Origin: Eremothecium cymbalariae DBVPG#7215
Taxonomy: Eukaryota; Ascomycota; Saccharomycetes; Saccharomycetales; Saccharomycetaceae
Direction of reading: 5' to 3'
Assembly: GCF_000235365.1 (NCBI RefSeq)
Contig: NC_016449.1
Span: forward strand, 1,046,246 to 1,110,245
Length of the DNA stretch: 64,000 nt
The notes under the pieces are model-generated. The model was given only the letters and a program-made list of their open reading frames with translations. It was not told the DNA's origin and ran no database searches. Of this stretch, positions 1-11,687 are shown in pieces. The position numbers were made by a program, and so were the translations under genes. How positions within the stretch are numbered: the stretch's first letter is position 1; the number at the start of each line of letters is the position of its first letter.

Positions 1-2798
1 ACGGGTTCCTAAGGATGGCGGGACTTATGCCACAGGTGACAACAGGGCAGATAAAGTCGATGAGAACGATGATTATGACGAGGTGGGGGTTGGAGTTGGA
101 GTTGGGAATGGGAGTGGAAATGGGAATGGGAATGGAACTGGTGGTGGCTGTGGTGGTGATTCTGATAACGACGACGACGGTACTGGTGCTGGTGATCGTG
201 AAGAGATGGCAGAAATAGAGGTTCCTGTCATGAGTGTATTGAAAGAGGAGGTGCTGCTCGACCATGTGGGTCTTATACAGAGTAAGGATGTCATTGAATT
301 AGAGGCGCAAGGAACAATAATTCATGACAATAGTACCAACGGCGTTCCAACTTACTCCATGTGGATTTTGAGGCCGTTTTATGAAATTGATGAGTTAGAT
401 GACTTACCGCCGGACTTCGTGAAGCGGCTAGGGTTTGGCGCAAAACTCTTTTCAAATTATCTTCAGCGGATAGAGGAGATGGGGATCTTGGATGAAAATG
501 ACTTACCCACTCCCAAATCTGAATTGTGTCGCGTATGTGAGACTTTGGTCCCCGCATGGTGGTTGGAAACTCATTCTCGCATGTGTGTTTGTGAACACAG
601 AATAGAGAGCACTGTACAGTTAATACATGACGAGTTAGTGGAACTCAAGCGATTATTGGATGGCATAATTAGGTCTATAAAATACAACGAGTCTATTGTT
701 ACAGAGTACAAGGGCTTGCCTCTTCCAAAAGTAGAAGACAGTCCAAATATCTCGGATTCTCATCTATCATCAGCCTCTTCATCTTCTGACTTGAACGTTA
801 ACCCATTTAAAAGAACATCTACTTCCCGAAAGAATTCAAGTTCTATTTTTCAGAGCATTAAATTTCCATTCAAATCATTATCGATGCTCAGTGACCTATG
901 TGAAGACGCGATAAATATCAACACAAGTGAGCTTTTAACTAATGATTCACAACTAACAGACTCCCCCTATGGTATGTTCCACATGCAATCTATAAGCTAT
1001 CGTTTTTCTCCAAATACAAAAAATAATATCGACCACGTTATATCATGGGATGCCCATCTTGATGTTAGCGATCCTGCCACCAACCAACTTTATTTTGATA
1101 CCATCAAGTTAGTGAGGAGAAAAGTGGAGTCTGTACTAAGGTTGGATAACGCCATGATGCATTCGTTGAAAATAAAAAACGAGGTCGATAATCAGGTAGT
1201 ACAGTTGATAAAGGATAAAATCGAAAGCAATAAAATTAACTTGCAAGATGATCAGGTATTAGATAATGTACGAAACCCGAATATCATTGCTGGAACAACA
1301 ACGTCTGCAACATTAACTGCAACATCGACATCAACATCAACCTCAATATCACAGTCGCTGTTCCCACCTTCTCCAAGCCCGTCTTCTAGAATAGCTACAC
1401 CGGTACCACAGAGACCTCAAAGCAGAATCCTTACAGAAAATTACATTGGTTCCGAACCTATTCCTGATCTAAAATCCGTTATGAGCGTTGGTGTGCCGTC
1501 TTTAGAATATACTTCGAGGTCCAACTCAGGATCACACCCTTTATCAAGGTCTATTACTCCTAGGCAATCGGTCCCTGAACATTCTCGTAATAATTCATAT
1601 CCTTTGACTTTAACCACAACCAGTACAACTATATCTGGTGCTCCCTTAGAATCTAAAACGAATAATGTTAGTACTCCAAGGGCTTCCATCACACAACAAA
1701 CGAACCTGCCTAAACTGAATACAATAATGAACTTAACTCCAAGGAAAGGATCACCCCTGTCATCTGTAGGAATGAATACTCCTCTATCGTCCATCCAAAG
1801 GAAAAGTACAGTTAAGAGTATTGGAGAGAGGTCGCCAATGTCATCTCCATTTATGGTAGGTACAGATTTTCTATCTCCAGATACATATTTAGCGTCTGCG
1901 GCTGCACCTAAACCTCCCCTATCACCATTGCTTTTAGCCACCAATCAAGCAAAGGCACCAACTCCTTCCATTAAAGATTATGATATTATTAAACCCATCA
2001 GTAAAGGTGCCTATGGAAGTGTATATTTGGCGTATAAAAGAATTACCGGTGAGTATTTTGCCATCAAAGTGTTGAGAAAATCGGACATGATTTTAAAAAA
2101 TCAAGTAACCAACGTAAAATCTGAACGTGTGATTATGATGGTCCAAAGTGAGAAACCTTATGTTGCTAAGCTATATGCAACTTTCCAAAATAAAGAAAAT
2201 TTATTCTTGGTAATGGAATATCTAAGCGGAGGTGACTTGGGAACATTAATTAAAATGATGGGGAATTTACCCGATAAGTGGGCAAAACAATATATTAGTG
2301 AGGTTATCATAGGAGTGGATGATATGCACTCTAGTGGTATTATTCATCACGACTTAAAACCAGAGAATTTTTTAATTGATTCTAACGGCCATGTGAAACT
2401 GACAGATTTTGGGCTATCTAGAATGGGATTGATTAGGCGTCACAAGAAACAGCACAGGAGACATTACACTTTACCAAATGTCACTACCAAATCAAGACAT
2501 AATAGTTTAACACCTGAAGAAGCGGGAAGTGGGGAAGGAAGTGGTTCGGGAACAAGCACTGCTACACCCACAAATTTGCTGGAGGGATTAATCGTGAGTA
2601 GGAGGGCAGAAAGGTCTGATTCGATCTCAAGTTCACGCTCGCAATTGGATGCACAAACATTGCATAGAACTGGCTCCCAGGTTTCCTTTTCAATGATAGA
2701 TATATCAAGATCAGGTACCCCTCCTCCCCCTTCAAATCTGCAACTGCCATTACAACAGACTCTTCAGCCTCCAGCCTCACAACAACAGCAACAGCAGC

Positions 2799-2833
<35 letters not shown>

Positions 2834-4696
2834 ACTCCTATATTGGTTGCACCACCAAGCAGTAGTAGCCTACCAAAACGGAATGCGTCGGTGGTATCTT
2901 TCGATACTTCCGATACTTCTCGTGATTTAGCCCTATTCAATCCTGATGAGGATAGTAGTAAAAGATTTTTTGGCACCCCTGACTATCTATCACCAGAAAC
3001 TATTTTGGGTACGGGAGAAAGCGATTGTTCAGATTGGTGGTCTGTCGGTTGTATTCTATTCGAGTTTTTGTTGGGCTATCCTCCATTTCATGCACCAACT
3101 GTTGAAGAAGTGTTCAAAAACATTTTAAATGAACAAATTGATTGGCCTACCTTCCCTAATAAGGAGACAGAGCTTGAGTATCTTACACCTGAAGCCAAGG
3201 ATTTGATCACTAAGTTATTGGTGTTCAACCCAGAGGAACGTCTTGGTGCCAATGGCGCACAAGAGATCAAATACCATCCTTATTTTAAAGGTATTAACTG
3301 GGATAAAGTTTATGATGAGGAAGCTTCTTTTGTGCCTTCTTTAGACAACCCAGAAGATACAGACTATTTCGATTTGCGGGGCGCAGAGTTAGATGAGTTG
3401 CTGCGGGATAATTATGGTGAGGACGACCTCCATAACGACTGTATATTGAATACACCAACCCAATCATTTAGGACAGATAAAAAACAAGCGAGTAATCACA
3501 GTAGTGGAAATAGCACACCCATACCGAAGATGAGTATTGCGTCAGTTTTTGACTCGTTATCCCAAGAAAACGTTAGCGGTAGTAGTAACACCAGTTCCCA
3601 AACACTGAAACACATACCTTTGGCTATCCCTCCACACTTAAGGGAACGGAGGCCAAGCAAATTGAATGACATGCAAACGGAATTTGGCTCTTTTAGCTAC
3701 CGTAATATAAGCGCATTGGATAAAGCAAATAAAGATACCATTAACAGATTGAAAAGCGAGCATTATTCAGACCATATTCATACAAGAGGATCGCCTAGCT
3801 CGCTGTCAAGTTCCTCTTCAGAAACCTCTACCAAGCTAAAACCTGCGAATCCTGGATCATCAGCCTCATCTCCTATCTGTTCAATGCCTGTAGGTGGTAA
3901 GGTACCATTTGGTAGATCGGGTTCTCCTCAAATGGTAAGGACAAACTCTCCAAGTAGAAGAAACAGCACAGAACAAACAACCAGTGCTTCCAATTCGTCA
4001 GTAATAACACAAAGAAGACATACATGGGACCAGCACTCCTCTTTGGAAGTAGATTACCAAAATTCTCCAAGCCCTTCTATCACTAAGTTCAAGTCGCCGC
4101 TTTCTCCAACTCAGAACATTGGAACTTCGAGGTCAAGGATGCATTCCAGAACCTCATCGCAAAGAACGAGTATCAGCGAAATATCCATGGAAGACGATGA
4201 ACGCCAGGCTGCCCTCTCCAAAGTCAACACATTGAGAAGCCGCAGACGTAGTGGTCGTAAAAGCTCATCTGGGATTAGCGATGTTGGCTACAATATGGAT
4301 GTATTGCTCTGTGAACCTATTCCTATTCATAGATACCGTTTGGCTAGAGACTTGGAGTTGCTTGGTTGTTCTGTAGTAGCAGTTGGTACTGGAGACGAAA
4401 TAGTCAGGCGTGCCACAAGTGGTGTCAGGTTCGATCTAATCATTACCACCTTAAAATTGCCCAAAATAGGAGCTATTGACATTGCGAGATTACTAAGGCA
4501 TACTACAAGCATAAACTGCAACACTCCAATCGTTGCTGTTGCTGTGAATTATCACGATGTTGGGAGCAATATATTTGATGATGTCTTAGAAAGGCCGATA
4601 GGTGTGGAACAGTTGAGAAAAATGGTTTCCAAATATGCTTTATTAAAGTCACAACAGCAACATGAGGACACTATCCTGAGTGATCAAGATATTTAA
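1..4696 (+). CDS. RIM15: Rim15-type protein kinase, 5' end outside window
   Basis: Large AGC-family kinase that links nutrient signalling (TORC1, PKA) to entry into quiescence. The frame is open from base 2 with no stop and no convincing start, so the N-terminus lies upstream of the window. Visible in order: an Asp/Gly-rich stretch (about nt 50-200); a Cys/His zinc-binding-like segment with CRVCETLVPAWW and HSRMCVCEH (nt 525-600); a long Ser/Thr-rich linker; the kinase N-lobe with GAYGS (near nt 2005) and the HHDLKPEN catalytic loop (near nt 2345); DFGLS; a long insert containing 18 consecutive Gln; then GTPDYLSPE and the rest of the kinase (nt 2970-3290); and a C-terminal receiver-like domain (nt 4290-4640). 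The receiver lacks the usual phospho-acceptor Asp (FDLIITTLKLP). HHD in place of HRD and the kinase insert also fit, as I recall, S. cerevisiae Rim15. Confidence 0.96.
2780..2833 (+). repeat. CAA/CAG microsatellite encoding polyglutamine in RIM15
   Basis: Eighteen consecutive Gln codons, mostly CAA with a few CAG, lie in the insert between DFG and GTPDY of the Rim15 kinase domain. The tract is trinucleotide-based, so length changes keep the frame. It is likely to vary between strains. Confidence 0.95.
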
Positions 4697-5376
4697 ACAA
4701 AAGAATCAATGCTGCCCATAATAAATAATATGTGGTTGGAATTTTCTTTCTAGGTTTAACTAATGTGTCTGTCTATATGCGTATGTGTCCTTAATTTTGA
4801 ATAGCTGCTGCTTGTGACGTTTTCATTAATACCTATCATACTATTTATATCTTACGAAATCGTTGATATACTATGCTTCAACAATTATCCTTTATACAGC
4901 TTATGAAAAAGAGCCCGGTAGCTTCTAGCCTTTTAGACTGACAGCCGTAATCGCTTTTGTAGATAGACTGTTCCTATTTGAAGCTGTGACAGCCTGTTGT
5001 ATTGTCACCTGACAATTACATTATGATCCACACAAACATTGTACGACTTAAGATAAACCATGAACGCGCGCAACCATTTGAAGCGAATTCTTAGAAACTA
5101 CAGTATCCAAAATTTGCAACGTTCATTTGCAGGTAGCTATAACCTCTTTCTTGTATTAAATCTGCTTATGGCGACGATCTTGAGGATTAGCTTGCTTAAA
5201 GAAAGCTGATTATAAATATCTCCTTGTACGATTACGAATTGTTCGTCACGTGCTTTTCTCTTTTTAACAAAAATTTTGTTTGGATCTAAATGAAAGAAAT
5301 GACCTTTCTTTGTAGCATTACATCGATAAAATAGCTTCACGTTTAATTGATAACCTGAGAAATAGCACCTCAAGAG
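4697..5376. other. Intergenic region RIM15-FRS1 (680 bp)
   Basis: Carries the 3' end of RIM15 and the promoter of FRS1. I see no tRNA, no structured RNA and no convincing ORF. An 89-codon antisense frame at 5137-5406 runs into FRS1 and looks like chance. Confidence 0.6.
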
Positions 5377-7164
5377 ATGCCTACTATATCTGTGTACAAG
5401 CAGCAATTATTTGATTTATTGGGTAGGAACTATACAAATGAAGAGTTTGATGAACTCTGTTTCGAATTTGGCATCGAGCTAGATGAAGACACTACTGAAG
5501 AAGCTTTGAAAAACGGCCAAGAACCAGAATATAAAATTGAAATTGGTGCTAATCGTTACGATCTGTTATGTATTGAAGGTATTGCTCAGTCGTTGAACGA
5601 ATACTTGGGTAGAGAAAAGGCACCAAACTATAAGTTAACTAAGCCAACTACTAAGTTGTACGTTGATCAGTCAACCGAACAGATCAGACCTTATGCTGCT
5701 GCCGCAATTTTAAGAAACATCAGTTTCAATAAAAGGTCTTATGATTCCTTTATTGCACTGCAGGAGAAGTTACATGCTAATTTGTGCAGGAACAGAACTC
5801 TTGTGGCTGTGGGTACTCATGATTACGACACCATCCAGGGCCCATTTCACTATAAAGGGCTTCCCCCAAGGGAATTTAAATTCATTCCTTTGAATCAAAC
5901 CCAAATGTTAACTGGAGCAGAAGTTATTGAACTATATAAGACCCCAGCACAGAAGAACAACCTGGGTCGTTATGTTCACATTATCGAAAACTCACCAGTA
6001 TACCCCGTTATACTTGATTCAACCAACTTAGTTTGTTCTTTACCCCCAATAATTAATTCAGAGCACTCGAAAATAACTTTGAACACTCGTAACGTGTTCA
6101 TTGAAATTACTGCCACGGATAAAACAAAGGCAGAGATCGTCTTAAACCAGTTGGTGGCCATGTTTTCTCGCTATTGTGATGAAGCTTTCACTGTTGAACC
6201 TGTGGAAGTAATTTCCATTCACAACAATGAATCTCGTATCACTCCTAACTTTGAACCCAGAAGTATGAATGTGTCTGTAAATTACATCAATTCCACATTA
6301 GGTTTGACAGATTCACCTGAACAAATCTGTGGCTATTTGAAGAAAATGTCTTTGCATGCTGTACCAGTGGCAGGAGATGAAGATCAGCTTGAGGTCACAA
6401 TTCCAATAACCAGACCTGATATTCTTCATCCTTGTGATATCCTTGAGGATGCTGCTGTTGGTTATGGTTACAATAACTTGCCAAAGCAGGAAAAAATTTC
6501 TAATGGGAACTTTATTGCTGCGCCATTGCCCATAAATAAGGTTTCTGATATCTTCAGACTTGCTTCTTCTCAGGCCTCTTGGTTAGAGGTAATGCCATTA
6601 ACTTTGTGCTCTCATGACGAGAACTTTAAATTTTTGAGAGTTAAGGATGATAGCTCACTGGCTGTTAAATTAGCAAATCCGAAGACTATTGAATACCAAG
6701 TTGTTAGAACTACCTTGTTACCAGGTATATTGAAGACAGTCAAGGAAAACAGGAAGCAATCCCTGCCTATCAAGGTTTTTGAAAGTGGTGACGTAGTCTT
6801 CAAGAATGAGATTTTGGAAAGAAAAGCATTTAATGAACGACATTGGGCGGCCGTATACGTTGGTAAAAACTCTGGATTTGAAGTGATTCAGGGCTTGTTG
6901 GGCAAAATCATGCAAACTTTCAGAACTCAATGGGTTGCAGATTATGGAAATGCGGCTACTGGTAGAGGCTACTGGATCGAAGAAGATGATTCACTGCCAA
7001 CATTTTTCCCAGGGAGAGGTGCAGTAGTCATGTTCAGATCTAGAGAAGGTGAGACCGCAAAGAAAATTGGTCACCTAGGAGTTTTGCATCCTGAAGTCAT
7101 GAACAATTTTGAAATCCCATACGTTGGTTCCTATGTAGAATTGAATTCTGAAGTTTTCTTGTAA
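5377..7164 (+). CDS. FRS1: Phenylalanyl-tRNA synthetase beta subunit, cytosolic
   Basis: Beta subunit of the cytosolic alpha2-beta2 phenylalanyl-tRNA synthetase, which charges tRNA-Phe. The 595-residue protein has the length and end-to-end features of eukaryotic PheRS-beta: the N-terminal [16 protein letters not shown], a B3/B4 (editing-type) region in the first 300 residues, a B5-like DNA-binding-fold domain around residues 300-380 ([18 protein letters not shown], then [26 protein letters not shown]), and a C-terminal catalytic-like domain ending [19 protein letters not shown]. The start ATG follows AAGAG and matches the family N-terminus. The S. cerevisiae orthologue (YLR060W) also neighbours RPL22A, as here. 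Confidence 0.97.
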   Translation: MPTISVYKQQLFDLLGRNYTNEEFDELCFEFGIELDEDTTEEALKNGQEPEYKIEIGANRYDLLCIEGIAQSLNEYLGREKAPNYKLTKPTTKLYVDQSTEQIRPYAAAAILRNISFNKRSYDSFIALQEKLHANLCRNRTLVAVGTHDYDTIQGPFHYKGLPPREFKFIPLNQTQMLTGAEVIELYKTPAQKNNLGRYVHIIENSPVYPVILDSTNLVCSLPPIINSEHSKITLNTRNVFIEITATDKTKAEIVLNQLVAMFSRYCDEAFTVEPVEVISIHNNESRITPNFEPRSMNVSVNYINSTLGLTDSPEQICGYLKKMSLHAVPVAGDEDQLEVTIPITRPDILHPCDILEDAAVGYGYNNLPKQEKISNGNFIAAPLPINKVSDIFRLASSQASWLEVMPLTLCSHDENFKFLRVKDDSSLAVKLANPKTIEYQVVRTTLLPGILKTVKENRKQSLPIKVFESGDVVFKNEILERKAFNERHWAAVYVGKNSGFEVIQGLLGKIMQTFRTQWVADYGNAATGRGYWIEEDDSLPTFFPGRGAVVMFRSREGETAKKIGHLGVLHPEVMNNFEIPYVGSYVELNSEVFL

Positions 7165-7280
7165 ATTTTTGGTTCACCACTAAATAGCTTCGATAAAACG
7201 TAGGCTTAAGATATACAAATTTAAATAGAAAATTATCGTACTTTTTTTCTGACTAGTTACTATAGAATCGACACTTCAGT

Positions 7281-10213
7281 TCATTGCAACTCATCGGCAA
7301 ATGCAAATGTCATAGTCTCCTTTTGACCAAAACTCTCATTATCATGGTCCATGCTTTCGGTGGCTAACGTACCTTTCAAAGGGCTGTCAATTGATGATTC
7401 ATTTTCTGAGGTATGTGACGGTACGACTTTAATATCCTTGTACGAATGCATGTCTTTGTTTACAGCATCGCGAAGATGTTGTAATTCCTCAACCAAAGCA
7501 TCGGGATCTATTATAGGTGACTCAGTATCCCCGTGTACTATATCTCCACCAGCTCTATCATGATCCTTGTTTTTCACATAATTTTCAGAATGATTATGTT
7601 TCAACTTTTCCTCATACATATCCTGCCATTGTTCCTTTTTTGGTTTAAACCACCTAGAAACCCAGGTGCCCTTATGCTTTTTATCTTTTTTATTAGATAA
7701 TTTATGTTGCACATCTTGTAAGTCATGAACTAATTTCCGTTGCCTTTTAATGTGCTCTGGATCTGGGGAATCATCGATCTCAGCAAATTCTTCACTTAAA
7801 ACAGATATTCCAAGCCTCTTTAACAAAGAAGGGATATTCTTCCTGTAGGCCATATGACCTTCTACCAAATCTGTACAATTCATATTTTCGATTTCTTCAA
7901 TACCCTCTATTGGAGATATACCAGCAACACTTTTTAATCCGCCAGCGGTTGCGCGAAACAAGTATCCTAATATCCAATCCTTGTCTGAATAACCATTGAC
8001 GAATCTTCCACTAACTACAGATCGAGCTAAAACCATTTCATCACGGTAATATACCAATGGAGAACCAAATAGATAAACATCTTCAACAAGGCCGATAGCA
8101 CTTTTTTTGCTCAATTCAACTAGACAAGAGTAAATTACCCTAGAACCTAAAGAAAAGCCCACCAAAGAAACAGGTCTTTCGCCTAAGTTTCGAGCAATGA
8201 GTGTATCAGCAAGAATCAAACCTGCAGCCCAAGCTCTATCTAAAGAGACGTTCCAGGGATTGTCAATGATATAGCCTAACTTCGATAGCAGATTAGGCAC
8301 TTGAATAGCTGCCATTAATGCGGTTAACACTGTTGCTCCCAGGATTTGTTGAATCGTCTGGGTCACAATCTCACTTGCTAATATTGTTATTGTTTGACCT
8401 GTCGATTTTAACATATCTGGCTCCCAATGCAAAGAGTATAAATCTCCTTCTACAGGATCTACAGGAGAAAACGGCAACCTAACGTCATCTTCCTTGCCAA
8501 CCATCCAGCCTGATACACTGACCATTAAATTTACCCTTCTATTGTTATGCAACGGTCTGAATTCAAAAGTCTTAACGCTGCCCATTCTTCTACTCATTGC
8601 CTTACGGCCAATGTTAGCACCTATAGCTGTACTTGAAACTGCAACTACTGTAGTGCCACCTGCGCCTGTCAAAAATCCGGCTGCGGAAACACCAATAGTT
8701 GATAATCCTGAAGCAAGACCAGCACCAATAACAGGAGCAAGTAACCCGCCTGACAGTCCAAGGACAAGCGAGCCGCCAATTGTAGCAAGACCAACATAAG
8801 CAAGTTTCCTTTTCCTTTCCCCTTTCGCCTTTCGTCCATGTGATTCTTTTCATTCCAAACCTGATCTTCAGTTGACTGCTCCAATTCTAGTGTGTCTGTA
8901 ACACGCTTTTCAAATTCACATATCTCAGAACGGGATATTTTTAAAATCTCAGCAAAACGAATTAGAAGTGTTCTTGACCTGCTATCATAGGAAGAATCGT
9001 TGAGTAGAAGTAGAAATAAATCACATATAATTGTCCATGCCACATCGATCTCAATTTTTCCCTGTTTTTTGATGGACTCTAGTCCATCTGAAAGGACTAC
9101 GTCACCTATGTTCTTTATCAATGGATTCTCAATTACGCGACTAGTCTTGAGACACTTGCACAAATCCTGTAACTCAATTCCATGTAAGGTCAATTTTTGA
9201 ATCATCCCAGTTTCATCATCGGTAACTCCCATATGCGCATAGAGTCGTTGGCAGATTGTGCTCTGCCATTCAGACATATTCTTCTGGAGGGCTTGAAGCC
9301 TGTGTGCAAGCTTCGTATTTGAAACAACATTTTTTGAGGATAAGCAAATCTTCGCCAGAAGTGTACACATCTGATTAATAAGCACTGTCACAGCCCCAAG
9401 GTATGCAAACTTTTCTCTATCGGTTAATAATGTGTTTGTGAGCGCCAGCTGATCTATAGCAGATCGTACAACAGAATGAGAAGTAATATCGCCTTCAAAC
9501 TCACCTGTTGTATCACTTGTCACCATAGATCCCGTAGAATTATTCATTACTTTATTATTAAAAAGGAAATCAGTCTTCTTATTTGTGGCATACGCACGTT
9601 GTGCCTGCATTTCACCGGCTGCTTTGGTATATCCAAATGTACCCGAATCCTTAGGATTTACAACCGAACCAAATGAAGCAGAAGATACATTTGACTGGGA
9701 AACATCCCCAGCACTTTCAGCCTTCTTCGAAACTGCTAATTCTCCATCATCATCGTATACATCATAGGATGCAATGGCTGGCATTTTTTGCCATTCTTCA
9801 TCTGAAGACGACAAAGAATCATTCTGATCTGTTATGTGCACATCAAAAGATGATTCCTTATCCCCCACCTCGTTAGATCCTGGACTTGAACTGCTCTTAG
9901 TCTCTACAGCCGCTGCACTCCCACTGCCTGTTGCACTGGCACTGGCACTAGCACTTGACTTCTCATCTACACTGCCCCCCTTTCGCTTATTGCGAGCGTG
10001 CGAATCATATAATGCTCTCTTCATCATATCTGACACATACAAGCCCTGTAAATCATCCATAACACTTAGCCGCCACGACTTCCTATTCGTCCCCCCTCCA
10101 TCCCCACCCCCACTATCCTTTGCTGTGCTTTTGACAATTGCATCCTTAACGATGTGACTATGTTTGCTAATCCTCAGCTCCCTCAGTCCCACAGATGGAT
10201 CTTTTTTGCTCAT
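7281..10213 (-). CDS. MIL1: Mil1-type DUF726 alpha/beta-hydrolase, single-base frameshift near 8850
   Basis: Orthologue of YFL034W (Mil1), a putative membrane-associated lipase that interacts with an AP-1 adaptor. The gene reads in two frames. The first runs from the ATG at 10213 and ends in an out-of-family tail with a stop at 8669. The second is open from about 8852 down to 7281 and carries the conserved part: KGERKRKLAYVGLATIGG, glycine-rich hydrophobic segments, TFEFRPLHNNRRVNL, the nucleophile elbow GFSLGS (near 8150) and SGRFVNGYSDKDW. Restoring one base in the AAAA run at 8847-8850 would join the frames into about 977 codons, close to the roughly 1070 of S. cerevisiae. The second half has no other lesion, which favours a sequencing error over an old pseudogene. 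FRS1 is the convergent neighbour. Confidence 0.88.
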
Positions 10214-10648
10214 TGATTAAATCCCTATGATATAGTAGTCTAAACAAATCAACTAAAATTTCCTAATACTTGCTGTATGCTCTACCTTGTCGTCCATTAC
10301 CTTGTAATATCACATATTTCGCATATTTCTTTTGTTATGATACATGTAGCTAATATAATCTTGGGAAAAGAATATAAAGGGACTGACATGTTGTGACTGT
10401 TACATCCGTACATTATAAGACACATCCGTACATCCGTTTTATTTTCGAATTTTATTCCGACTTTGTTTGAGCGGCTTCGCTTCGCATTTTGGATTTGGAA
10501 CCTCCAGACGCGCGCTGCGCTCCTACCGGTGTGTACTGGAGAAAAATTACATTTAATCAATCAATTGCATCTACGGATACACTTATGACTGCGGTTGCTG
10601 AAAGGTACTCAATCAGAAACAGTTGATCCACGCACTAAGATATCAAAG
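10214..10648. other. Divergent promoter region MIL1-RPL22
   Basis: A 435-bp spacer between divergently transcribed MIL1 and RPL22. It contains a tandem pair of Rap1-type sites, listed separately. No gene is seen in it. Confidence 0.7.
10402..10435 (+). promoter_or_regulatory. Tandem Rap1-type binding sites upstream of RPL22
   Basis: ACATCCGTACATT at 10402-10414 and ACATCCGTACATCC at 10422-10435 both fit the Rap1 motif of ribosomal-protein promoters (ACAYCCRTACAT). They are in the same orientation, about 20 bp apart and about 215 bp upstream of the RPL22 ATG, the classical arrangement for this gene class. Confidence 0.85.
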
Positions 10649-11271
10649 ATGGCTCCAAATGTATGTGATTGAGCTATGAAAGAGTTGCTTGACCGCCGGC
10701 TTTTCTGGCGGGTTGGGTGGTGTATTGGAATTCCCTATTTCTATTATCGGAACATCTTTTAATGAACGCAAAGACTACAGGTGTTTTGCTACTATAGAAC
10801 AGCTATTCTGTTTGTTAAATTATTCACTGGGAGGCATAGCCTTCAAAGATGTGATTTTTAATAGCAGTAGGCTTCCAAGATGTCCAAAGTTTTTGGTTTT
10901 ACTAACGGATATTTTATTTTTAGACTTTCAAAAAGCAAAAGATCGCTAAGACGTTTACTGTTGACGTTTCTTCTCCAACTGACAACGGTGTTTTCGACCC
11001 AGCTTCTTACGCTAAGTACTTGGTTGAACACATCAAGGTTGACGGCCACCTCGGTAACTTGGGTAATGCCATCACTGTTGAGGAGAATGGTTCCACTGTT
11101 ACCATTGTTTCTACCGCAAAGTTCTCTGGTAAGTACTTGAAGTACTTGACCAAGAAGTACTTGAAGAAGAACCAATTGAGAGACTGGATCAGATTCGTGT
11201 CTAGCAGCACCAACGAATACAAGTTGACCTTCTACCAAGTCACCCCAGAAGACGAGGAGGATGAGGAATAA
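10649..11271 (+). CDS. RPL22: 60S ribosomal protein eL22 (intron-containing)
   Basis: join(10649..10660,10924..11271), 119 residues. Exon 1 encodes only MAPN. The intron (10661-10923, 263 nt) begins GTATGT, has the branch site TACTAAC at 10900-10906, and ends TTTTAG. Exon 2 begins [14 protein letters not shown] and ends in the acidic tail EDEEDEE typical of eL22. The single gene sits between orthologues of YFL034W and YLR063W, so it corresponds to both S. cerevisiae RPL22A and RPL22B. In S. cerevisiae, and reportedly K. lactis, Rpl22 binds RPL22 introns to inhibit their splicing. This intron carries a strong hairpin that could serve that role. The Rap1 pair upstream fits ribosomal-protein regulation. 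Confidence 0.97.
10693..10711 (+). promoter_or_regulatory. Hairpin in the RPL22 intron, candidate autoregulatory element
   Basis: CCGCCGG (10693-10699) pairs with CTGGCGG (10705-10711) across a 5-nt CTTTT loop: seven base pairs, one a G-U wobble. It is unusually GC-rich for this AT-rich intron and lies 32 nt inside the 5' splice site. The role is inferred from the known intron-mediated feedback of Rpl22 in yeasts. Confidence 0.45.
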
Positions 11272-11687
11272 ACGCACCAACATAAATAAACTAGTTGTAT
11301 TGTAGGGATTATTTTCTGTTTAATAAAAATTCTGGGTTTTTTTTAATTGGCACATGGGCCTCTTAACGAGGGGGGAGTCTTTGGAATCTCTCCTCTTCGA
11401 CCTTATGGAACATTTCTAGACTTATGTACAGAATGAGGATAGTCTTAGTAGCTTCTAGAACACACCCGCAAGCCTATTTGGGGCTTGGCGGATGTTTTGT
11501 GGCATTGTTATCCTTACCGTTTCCGCTTTGCTTATGAAATGTACGTAGCTGTAGCGTTTTGAGATTTTGCATCGTCCTCGTCCCGTGTAGTCAGCTTTTC
11601 CTAAAAGATGAACTACATTTTCATTTTATAAACGGTATTTGATGCAGAGAAATCTAATGCAGCCACGTTTGTGAATTATCTTGGTGG
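11272..11687. other. Spacer RPL22-BMT6 with two hairpin-forming segments
   Basis: This 416-bp spacer is more GC-rich than its surroundings. A purine-rich stretch at 11368-11378 can pair, with wobbles, with CTCTCCTCTTC at 11388-11398. CCGCAAGCC (11466-11474) can pair with GGCTTGGCGG (11482-11491) with one bulge. An RNA gene such as a snoRNA, or a 3' end structure, is possible. I see no clear C/D or H/ACA box set and no ORF. Confidence 0.3.

Noticed and set aside
1441..1944. 167-codon frame antisense to RIM15
   Set aside because: Mirror of the Ser/Thr/Pro-rich linker codons of RIM15; no independent evidence.
5137..5406. 89-codon antisense frame overlapping the FRS1 start
   Set aside because: Chance frame; overlaps a confident gene and lacks any motif.
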